64,000 nucleotides of DNA from Siphonodentalium dalli. Its lineage: Eukaryota; Mollusca; Scaphopoda; Gadilida; Siphonodentaliidae. The translations under genes and the position numbers were made by a program. The notes under the pieces are model-generated. The model saw only the letters and a program-made list of their open reading frames with translations, did not search any database and had not been told where the DNA came from. The stretch spans positions 60,108,609 through 60,172,608 of the forward strand of contig CP136066.1 of NCBI GenBank assembly GCA_032622095.1, given 5' to 3'. Numbering within the stretch: position 1 is the first letter of the stretch; each line of letters opens with the position of its first letter. Of this stretch, positions 55,864 through 64,000 are shown one piece after another.

Positions 55864-57792
55864 GTAAACCTTTGTTTGGAATTTCAACAGATCGAAGGGT
55901 CGGCCCGTCGGGGCAAGGGAATATTTATCCCAAGAATTGGGATTGTTGTCGGGATCTAAACCCGGAGGTAGGTTGAAATGTTTAACTTGGTAACATAAAA
56001 GGTGTCAAAATGTAGTCTGTTTATTATACGGATTGAATAAAGAGCGTTTGCTTCACTTCTGTGCGAAACACAGAAAACGGCTGAAACTCGCTCTGCTTAT
56101 GCTTAGATTTTTTAGAGTATGTATAGGTATTTCGTGTATTTGGCGACCTATATTATCCCCACTACAGTATACACCAGTATTGTGGTTCAAATGCGCCATG
56201 TCCGTTCAGATAGTAAATATATATTAAAATGAGAAATCAGTCCCCACCTACAAACGATAAGGTAACTAAACGGTAATTGTCCAACTTTGGTAAAATGTTC
56301 AACATTTGGAAATTTGATATACCTGACACAACATTTGTTGGAAATTTCACACAAACAACAGATTGAAATTGTTTTCGTAGTTTGATTTTCGAACAATTTA
56401 CTCTTGAGTGCCTAATAAACATACATGTACGATTATTAAAATCGAGGTCAAATTCCCACCTGTACGATCGTTATTTGGTCCTGTACGTTTATTAAATTAA
56501 CCAAAAGAAATAATTCACCAATCTTAAATTGTGTTATTCATAGATAAATGAACTCTGATTGTTGACAGTGATCAGCACACTGTAGATTCACAGACCTGGC
56601 TATCCATCAAAACTATTTCTGTCACATGGCATCAGTAAACCAGTCAGATGGTGCGTTTTGTTGGGATGTATGGTACTAATAGTTCCAGTCTGTACGTTTA
56701 TTCCGCCCTGTACATGCATTATTATTCAGTTACGTGACATTTTCCAACCTGTACTATTATTCCCCCCTGTACTTTTATTAGGCACTCAAAGAGTATTAGT
56801 GAATAAATTGTAGTTTTTAGACCAACATTTGCATATTTCCCTATTTTTGGTAACACGATTTGGACTGAAATGGTTGTCAGAAACAGTTGGAAATTGTTAA
56901 AACTTTGAGGGGGGTGTCAGGTCTCAAAATTTCCAACAATTGGAAAGCTTGATGCCAGCCAAGGGTAGGGGTGGATTTACGCGCAAACTTGTGAATTTGA
57001 TATGGTTCGAGATGTGTAGTTAGAAATTCGAAGGTGGACACCCTTCCTAACGCGCAGACCATCTATAGACATGTCCCTGCAACGGGACCAAGACTGCGTC
57101 TATAGCACCATCTACTCACTCTATTAATCACAACCTGTCATTAATGCAGTGAACAAAGTTGTCAGTGAAAAAAATCGGCCTTCCGTATTTATCTAAGTGC
57201 TAGAAGCCGCCTCGAGAATTTGAACACAAATCCTGGGTTAAAATGACAACTTTATCAATAATATTTGCCCATGAAATCTTTCAATAAATAGGTTAACGCA
57301 TAGCTGACTGGAATTTCATGGAATTCATGGACCTTTGAGTGAGAAAATCGTAGTGAATAGGCTACCGGCCAATGGGACAAATCTACCCGTTTCAATTCGC
57401 TATCGCTTTATGTGCTGCATTGAAAGTACCCAAGTGACCGTGACGATGTTCACAGATTTACCCGTACCCGTTCCCGTCGGACGGGTATCGCAAACTCGCT
57501 ATTAACTGGGGACGAGTTGTAGATTATATTTATTATATGATCAAAAACCTCGACAAAACATACTTAAATAAACCAATAGTACGCGAAACTAACCGGCTTC
57601 TATAAGGCATGCAATGACGTTTCACTTAACTATATGCGTTGTTTGTCCGCGTAAAGAAATAGTCCCAGATAAATAAAGACTCTTTGGCGTATTTAATAGC
57701 GTAAATTTATTGACATAACTTTTCAAACTCTTCATTCAGTATAGCTTGTTGGAAAAATATTGGGAACCATAGTATTTTGAGACGTAGCGTAC
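55864..57792. other. RBR intron, no gene seen
   Basis: Contains a TTTCCAACAATTGGAAAGCT segment (56,930) of the TTTCCAACTGTTGG-type family and foldback words at 57,455-57,525. No supported exon. Confidence 0.5.
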
Positions 57793-57945
57793 GGAAGTTT
57801 TATCTTTTGATGTAACATAGAGCTAAACATTCTGATGTAACATAGAGTTTTACCTTTTGATGTAACATGAAGTTTTACTTTTATTGTGGTGTGACATCGC
57901 GTTTTACCTTTTGATGTATCATAAAGTGTTACCTTTTGGTGTTGC
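57793..57945. repeat. About 30-bp minisatellite, about 5 copies
   Basis: Units around TTTTGATGTAACATAGAGTT TTACC with variants (GATGTATCATAAAGTGTTACC). Confidence 0.8.
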
Positions 57946-58330
57946 TGGGTACCAATGCTTCTACAGTCCATGTGAGCAGTGTCTTCGTTGTAATAATGTC
58001 ATTGTGTGATGATATTCTTTCGTGCAGGCTTTCTATGTTCGGCTGCAAACTCTGTATGTTCTGAAGAGGTAGGATTCTGTAAGAGGATCGAGGTATTAGT
58101 TTCATCAAGCATGAGTAGCATGCGTCTATTCTGGTATTTCTGTTTAATTTGAATAAGTTCTTATCTAAAGCCACATGACGATGGAAGGTAAACATTTTAG
58201 AAGGGTTATAATTCTAATTTATTATTCCAATTCTTAATTGGTCTCAATTACAATTCATTATTTAAATTTTTATCTTACTATTGTATTTACTTTCTTTTTC
58301 TTTGTTTCCATATCATTGAATATTTTAAAG

Positions 58331-58703
58331 ACATATTAAGGACTTATTCGGGTGCGTGAAACTGAGAAGTTAGTATTCAGGCGCTATGCCAATTGAGGGA
58401 ATTTAGTATTCTACTAACATATCCAAACATCTCAAACAAATCGACCGTACTACTCCATAGGAAACATTGTCTGAACTGCGCTGAAATGTAAATATTTACT
58501 TCTCGAATCGGGACGCAACTATCTGCGATAAACTAACAAAATCGAAATTCGTCATCGAGAGTCACTGAATTTAATTAATGTATAAGAATGACGATGTGTG
58601 TTGTCAATTTGGATAAAATATTTGTAAAATATAACTACTTTGATCCAGATTATTCTCCATTTCTATTTGATCACCCTACCGGAGTGTTTCACATCACTTT
58701 AAG
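58331..58703 (+). repeat. Dispersed repeat family R1, copy 3 (+)
   Basis: AAAGACATATTAAGGACTTA .. TAAATATTTACTTCTCGAAT .. GTTGTCAATTTGGATAAAAT .. GTGTTTCACATCACTTTAAG; same strand as 1,955-2,335. Confidence 0.8.
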
Positions 58704-58936
58704 TTCAATGTTGTTAATTCATTCTTATACATCGACGTTTCAGAAATTTATGATTTGACAACTAAAAAGTTGTTTAAAGGCAAATTAACACTGAAAGTAT
58801 ACGCGGATATAGAAATTAGGACGAACAAAGAATTCCCAAAGCACCAAACGATCGGCTCATTCGCTGATTGGTTGAAAATATCTGCTAATAAATAGTTGAT
58901 TGACAGCTGTGGAAAGGTCTATTCCGAAGCACTCAC

Positions 58937-59817
58937 CTGACATTCACATACGGCTCCTTACTAATGTCTGGATAATCTATGGCTCCGGATAAATGTTTCT
59001 CAATAAGAATATAGCACCATATATGTTCTCTGTCCTGATTGGACGATATCGTTCTTGACCTTAGATACGGCGTCAGGTTGATTGCACTGATGAACGGGAA
59101 AGAGTTCGACATATTGGCTTCAAGAGTTGTGTCATCAAAAGTTACACTCAAATCCGTCGTCATGGCAACGAAATTCGATTTTCTCAAGCAGCATGACGAC
59201 CAGTCATAGTCCCTGTCGCTGGTCGTCTGCTCACACACGTTGTTTACAATCTCGTCATCTATTTCAGTTATAAAAGTCCTTGATTTGCTGTCGTCTGCGT
59301 CACAATTTTCAACTTTGTTGTTTTTGTTTTCATAACGGATATTATGCCCTTTCATGTACATTTTACAACCGTCAGATAAACAGGTATTAGCATTTTTTTG
59401 GAACACGCAGTTAATTTCGGTAACTTTATTCTTAGCATTTCGCCGTCTTTCTTTGTTTTGTTCAGTCTTGCTTACAGGAGATTTCGTCATCAGGTATTCC
59501 AGTGAATAAATATGTTTCCTTTTTGCCTTCTTGCCAGCCCCTTTTGAATAACGTTTGTCATATTGGTTATGTCGGTCCTTGTCTCTGTTCGATAGATATT
59601 CCTTCGCGTCAGCTATGTCATCTATAGTCAGAGCTCTAGATATTTTTCTATCCTTGTTGCGGCATGCCTTCTTCAAAGCAATCGGCCTATGTTTTATAGC
59701 ATACCCTGCAAAACATGTATTTATATTGATGAACAGAGTGACACCTCTATGGAGCCCCAGACAGAGAGAACAATGCACTGATGGCTGTCGTCTGCTTGGG
59801 TCCGTGAGAGCCTCCAT
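58937..59817 (-). CDS. RBR E3 ubiquitin ligase, exon 1 (N-terminal, possibly first coding exon)
   Basis: Minus-strand frame ending at donor AATGTCAG|GTGAGTGC, phase 2, which matches the phase of exon 2. From the ATG at 59,817 (AATATGG, good start context) it gives 293 codons plus two bases. The protein is lysine-rich with a nuclear-localisation-like cluster (KGAGKKAKRKHIY), a variable middle, and an ordered-looking C-terminal part (YDWSSCCLRKSNFVAMTTDL, SAINLTPYLRSRTISSNQDR). An alternative start is a splice acceptor (CATGTTTTGCAG, exon from 59,705), which would drop the first 37 codons and imply an upstream exon outside the window. No domain recognised; linkage to RING exons rests on strand, order and phase. 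Confidence 0.6.
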
Positions 59818-59861
59818 ATTATGGAGAGTTATATAAATCAACCGCGCAAAGCATGTACCTG

Positions 59862-59950
59862 GTGAGGTGGTCCTGCTAACTTGCTATGATGTTGGTGGGT
59901 CATGCTGAGTTGTTATGATGCTGGTAGGGCAAACTGATGCTGTTAAGAAA
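59862..59950. repeat. Short copy of the GGTGGGTCCTGCTGA minisatellite
   Basis: About three units (GGTCCTGCTAACTTGCTATG, ATGTTGGTGGGTCATGCTGA) leading into GTTAAGAAA, as at the right end of 40,918-41,725. Confidence 0.75.
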
Positions 59951-60468
59951 AAGAACCGTTATATTTTCTAAAGTTCTACTTTTCGCCGTCTTTGTATGCA
60001 TGGCTAATATGAACCAATAAAGGAAAAGCCGTTATTTGTATACATCATTCAAAAACATGTTTATTGTAAATTATTTCAATAATGGCTGTTTTATTTGTTA
60101 CACAAACAAATAAGAATTGAGATATTTTTAAACAGACATGTTCTTGAATAATTCATACAGAAACTGGCTTTTTCTCACGTCGCTCGGATTAACTAAACAC
60201 TGCGACTTTTACAACTTTAAAACAAAATAACGGCACGGTACTCTTTCTTAACAACATCAGTTTGCTCTATCGTCACCATAGCAATTCACCAGGTCCAATC
60301 AGCATCAAAGCAAATACGCAGGCGCTGTTAATCAGGGTTTTGTATATCGACTATGGATGAACGGAAGTAAATTATTTGTACGTATTTTCATAGTACTGTA
60401 ATTTGAGGAAAAAGAACATAAGTAAGATGAAGTGGAGAGTATAATTATGTTCAAGCCTTGAAACAAAT

Positions 60469-63400
60469 ATGACACCAGAAATATGCCAATCAGTTCACAA
60501 TACGCACGCTTCGCCACAATGCGTACCAGCATATGGTAGTCCTACCAATGGCAGTGATTTTTTCTATTATGAATGTAACCATTTTAAAAATTGTACACCT
60601 TCTCCCGTTTGCGAAAACCTATATAACGGAAAACACACACGTGACCAATCTGAAGGTAACAATCACGTGTCGCATGAATGGGTACCCTCTCACTCAGAGT
60701 CAACGACATCCAGAATCAGCCAATCAGCTCGCGAGACATACGTTTCGTCACAAGTTATGCCCGTATATGGCCCTCATTCGTGTCAATCAAAACTAATCAA
60801 CACAAATAATAATTACCCATGTGCTGCAAACTTCCCAGAATCACCCGCGTGTAGGCCCAAATATGGGTATCTTGACTGTAATCGTGTCAACAAATTAGCG
60901 AAAAGCCCGCCACGCGAATTCAGCAACGTATCCGAAATCTTGTGCGATACTCGTAAAACTTTATTAGATTTGGGAGTTGAAAACCATAGATACAGAACGC
61001 GTTCCGATGTGACTCAGATTATTCATACTTATAGTGAATGCAACGAGTTATATACACGAAATAGTGGTTATGATGCTGACTATGATGTATATATGCATGA
61101 TAATCATAATGACTATGGAAATAATGTACCAATGAATGATGATTTGTTATGTATTGATGATAATAATGTTAATGATGTTCTATGTATGTACAATAATTAT
61201 CATACTTATATTGATGATGCAATATGCGATGATTATACACATGATGCAGATAATTATTATACACACACAATGAGCAACCACCCGCCTGAAGGGTATCAAC
61301 AAAACTCGGATGATGACTATGATGATAGCGAATATAATATTATACGAGAAAGAATTTTAGCATATCCCAACAACACTAATGTTAATGGGAATATTAGAAC
61401 GGAACTTCTAAACCCCGATAAACCTATTTGCACTTTAAAAACGGAGCGCGCCAACTGTAAAAGCAGATTGTTCCGTGTACTTACACTTAATGTGTGTGGA
61501 TTGAGCAGACGAACTAATTATCCAGAATTCCTAGAACTATGTAAAAATCATGACATTTTATGCTTTTCGGAAACGAAAACAGACGACTGTGACGAAATAA
61601 CTATACCTGGTTTTGAATTATATATGAAGAATAGAGCAAAACTTTCACGCGTAAAATCCGGTGGAATTATCATCGGTGTCAGCTCGATTATTAAATCGTC
61701 GACTCGTGTTATACATACCAAGTGCCCCTTTATTCATTGGTTAGAAATCAAACTTAATGGAACGCAAGATCGTATTATAATAGGTGCGGTATATATTCCA
61801 CCAGAGGGCACTAGATATTCGTCAGATACCTCATTTGATGAAGTAACTGCGGAAATTCTTAGTATGCGAGAGCGCAGTGATACCATTTTTATTACTGGTG
61901 ATTTTAACGCGCGTACAGCAGATGATTCAGACTACATACACGAACCGGAAAATAGACACGAACCAATTCAATCTGCATATAATTATGATAGTTGTAATGA
62001 TGAACTATCTATTGAAAGAGCGGGCCTCACCAAACACAGATATAACATGGATAAAACGAAAAACAATTATGGCCGAAAATTACTCTCGCTTTGTCACCAC
62101 TGCGAACTGGTTTTTATAAATGGGCGCGTAGGCAATGATAGTATGATAGGAACATTCACTTCGGGCGACGCCTCGACAATTGACTACATGATATGTTCTC
62201 TCCCAGCGTTACCCATTGTAAAGAACTTTTATATAGGAGATTTTAGTAAACTTTTTTCGGATATTCATAAAACATTGACATCTGAGATTTTAATCGATTC
62301 AATTAAGCACGAAGAAATTATAACTGACTCATATAAAAACCAACCTAGGCGTAGATGGGATCGCACAAAATCTATTGAATTTGTATATAATTTAGACCCC
62401 GACGATATCGATGCCATACGACAGACCATCGATAAACACGAAACTGATTATCCAAGCTGTACAGAGATGAACGATGTTGTATCAAAATTAACACGTGTAA
62501 TTCATAATTCTGCAGATAAAACATTTGGACTGGGACAAGTAAGTAACATAAAGAAAAATAGATATCGAACATCTAACAAGCCTTGGTTTAATCATGCGTG
62601 TAAACTAGCCAGGAAGGAATACCGAAAGGCAGAACGAAACAACAAGTCTAAAAGTAATAATTTGACTAGAAACGTAGCGCGTGAAACAGCTAAACAATAC
62701 AAGATTACAATGGATAATGCCATGAGATCTCACAGAGAAAAGATATCTGGTGAAATGACTAAACTTAAAAAGGGCGACTCGAGAAAATTTTGGTCTATAT
62801 TGAATAAGAAAAGAAAACTAACAGACAGTTCATTAAAAATAAAAGATCTTGAGAATTATTTCCGAGAAATAAATGCCATAACCTACACAAACGATCCCAA
62901 ATTGGCTACTGATGATACATCTACGCATGGGAATGACACACTTAACAAACCTATTACAGACGAGGAAATAAAAATCACGATCGCTAGTCTCAGTAATAAT
63001 AAATCACCTGGAGATGACGGAATATTAAATGAATTTATAAAAGCCTCGGCTGATACACTTAAAGACATATACTGTAAACTTTTTAATCTAGTCTTGGATT
63101 CTGGGTGTATACCTGATTCATGGGGAATTGGAACCATTATCCCCATATATAAAAATAAAGGAGATTCAAGCGACCCTAAAAACTATAGACCAATTACTTT
63201 ACTCAGTTGTTTTGGGAAATTATTTACCAAAATATTATCAAATAGGATCAACAAATATCTAGAAGAACATGAAGTAATGAAAGAAAATCAATCCGGTTTC
63301 AGAAAAGGATATTCCACAGTTGATAATATCTTTGTTCTTCACATGCTGACAGAAATTACTAGGTCACTCAACAGAAGCTTATATTGTGCATTCATTGATT

Positions 63401-64000
63401 TTGAAAAAGCATTTGATAAAGTATGGAGACAGGGACTATGGCACAAACTTCTATCTAACGGTGTTAATGGAAAAATATTTAAAGTCATTTGCAATATGTA
63501 CTCGAACATTAAGTCCAAAGTTCAACTAGGAAATGAGCACTCCAATTACTTTCCATGTTTATCTGGTGTCCGACAAGGTGAAAATCTTTCACCAATACTC
63601 TTTGCACTGTACGTAAACGACTTGGAATCTTATCTGACAAATACAGGAGTTATTGGTCTGCCAAAATTGTCGAATGATATTGAAAACAATTTGAACATCT
63701 ATATGAAACTTTTTGTAATTTTGTATGCAGATGATACTGTAATAATGGCAGAAACACCTGCAAAATTGCAAACTGCTTTGGATTCATTCTATAAGTACTG
63801 TGAAATGTGGAAATTAACAGTTAATGTCGATAAAACTAAAATAATGTTGATATCAAAGCGTAGCCTTCCAAAAAAGAGAAAATTTTTCTATAATGGGAGG
63901 GAAATTGAAGTTGTTAAAAAATTTAATTACCTGGGAATAATACATACTAAATCTGGTTCATATACGGAGGCAAAGAAGGTGCTTGTAGATAAAGCCACTA
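60469..64000 (+). CDS. Non-LTR retrotransposon polyprotein: endonuclease and reverse transcriptase (3' end beyond window)
   Basis: One uninterrupted frame from ATG at 60,469 (an in-frame TAA lies at 60,442) to the window edge, 1,177 codons. Residues 1-335 are an N-terminal extension rich in Asn, Asp, Tyr and His with scattered Cys and no motif I know. An AP-endonuclease-type domain follows: LTLNVCGL (about 338), FSETK, SGGIIIGV, GAVYIPPEG, ITGDFNAR (about 475), ASTIDYMICS and SDIH (about 597, for the usual SDH). The reverse transcriptase has KSPGDDG (about 845), NYRPITLLS, NQSGFRKGYST, CAFIDFEKAFDKVW (about 974), SGVRQGENLSPILF (about 1,031) and the catalytic YADD (about 1,086), then LTVNVDKTKIM and FNYLGI. 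Such elements nick target DNA and copy their RNA at the nick. Intact motifs suggest a young, possibly active copy. Clade is CR1/Jockey-like by eye, not certain. It lies opposite in strand to the RBR gene. Confidence 0.93.
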   Translation, partial: MTPEICQSVHNTHASPQCVPAYGSPTNGSDFFYYECNHFKNCTPSPVCENLYNGKHTRDQSEGNNHVSHEWVPSHSESTTSRISQSARETYVSSQVMPVYGPHSCQSKLINTNNNYPCAANFPESPACRPKYGYLDCNRVNKLAKSPPREFSNVSEILCDTRKTLLDLGVENHRYRTRSDVTQIIHTYSECNELYTRNSGYDADYDVYMHDNHNDYGNNVPMNDDLLCIDDNNVNDVLCMYNNYHTYIDDAICDDYTHDADNYYTHTMSNHPPEGYQQNSDDDYDDSEYNIIRERILAYPNNTNVNGNIRTELLNPDKPICTLKTERANCKSRLFRVLTLNVCGLSRRTNYPEFLELCKNHDILCFSETKTDDCDEITIPGFELYMKNRAKLSRVKSGGIIIGVSSIIKSSTRVIHTKCPFIHWLEIKLNGTQDRIIIGAVYIPPEGTRYSSDTSFDEVTAEILSMRERSDTIFITGDFNARTADDSDYIHEPENRHEPIQSAYNYDSCNDELSIERAGLTKHRYNMDKTKNNYGRKLLSLCHHCELVFINGRVGNDSMIGTFTSGDASTIDYMICSLPALPIVKNFYIGDFSKLFSDIHKTLTSEILIDSIKHEEIITDSYKNQPRRRWDRTKSIEFVYNLDPDDIDAIRQTIDKHETDYPSCTEMNDVVSKLTRVIHNSADKTFGLGQVSNIKKNRYRTSNKPWFNHACKLARKEYRKAERNNKSKSNNLTRNVARETAKQYKITMDNAMRSHREKISGEMTKLKKGDSRKFWSILNKKRKLTDSSLKIKDLENYFREINAITYTNDPKLATDDTSTHGNDTLNKPITDEEIKITIASLSNNKSPGDDGILNEFIKASADTLKDIYCKLFNLVLDSGCIPDSWGIGTIIPIYKNKGDSSDPKNYRPITLLSCFGKLFTKILSNRINKYLEEHEVMKENQSGFRKGYSTVDNIFVLHMLTEITRSLNRSLYCAFIDFEKAFDKVWRQGLWHKLLSNGVNGKIFKVICNMYSNIKSKVQLGNEHSNYFPCLSGVRQGENLSPILFALYVNDLESYLTNTGVIGLPKLSNDIENNLNIYMKLFVILYADDTVIMAETPAKLQTALDSFYKYCEMWKLTVNVDKTKIMLISKRSLPKKRKFFYNGREIEVVKKFNYLGIIHTKSGSYTEAKKVLVDKAT

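Noticed and set aside
57929-58195. 88-codon minus-strand frame between RBR exons 1 and 2
   Set aside because: Exons 1 and 2 join in phase without it, its 3' part lies in a minisatellite, and no clean donor is visible; an alternative exon remains possible but unsupported.

Overview
This is animal nuclear DNA. The coding parts are split into short exons with GT..AG borders on the minus strand, there is a non-LTR retrotransposon, and most of the window is AT-rich repeat: minisatellites, long-inverted-repeat elements and small hairpin transposons. The mix (RBR ubiquitin ligase, Mab-21-type protein, a Meta/MESC-like tRNA SINE, foldback MITEs, ACAG microsatellite tails) suggests a lophotrochozoan, most likely a bivalve mollusc. 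That is inference; no gene identifies the species.

Layout. 0-4.7 kb: dispersed repeats, a 37-bp minisatellite and a decayed Tc1-type transposase. 4.7-7.2 kb and 15.6-17.8 kb: two copies of a duplicated block, each with an intact single-exon gene for the same unknown multi-pass membrane protein. A beheaded copy sits at 5.5 kb and an internal fragment at 10.4 kb. 8.3-12.2 kb: degenerate repeats, a 406-bp tandem duplication and a large composite inverted repeat. 12.4-15.1 kb: a repeat-rich block bounded by 25-bp direct repeats. 19.6-21.6 kb: a 2.05-kb element with about 700-bp terminal inverted repeats, a 5-bp target duplication and a decayed internal gene. 22.4-24.3 kb: SINE, reverse-transcriptase remnant and a Mab-21-like gene. 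25.6-42 kb: hairpin MITEs, minisatellites and one probable terminal coding exon. 42.3-59.8 kb: six phase-matched minus-strand exons of an RBR (RING1-IBR-RING2) E3 ubiquitin ligase. 60.5-64 kb: an intact endonuclease/reverse-transcriptase ORF of a non-LTR retrotransposon, open to the window edge.

The most striking structure is inside the RBR gene. The end of the exon that opens the IBR domain, its 5' splice site and about 25 intron bases have been amplified in the following intron into about 34 tandem 93-bp copies (3.2 kb). Nearly all copies carry a TAG where the functional exon has TGG. A second, older, shorter array of the same kind (exon end plus splice donor) lies downstream of the RING2 exon of the same gene. 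A second point of interest is the membrane-protein pair: near-identical flanks and conserved coding blocks alternate with two strongly diverged blocks, like a rapidly diversifying family.

All domain calls come from reading motifs by eye; exon borders are predictions from splice consensus and phase; no database or transcript was consulted.
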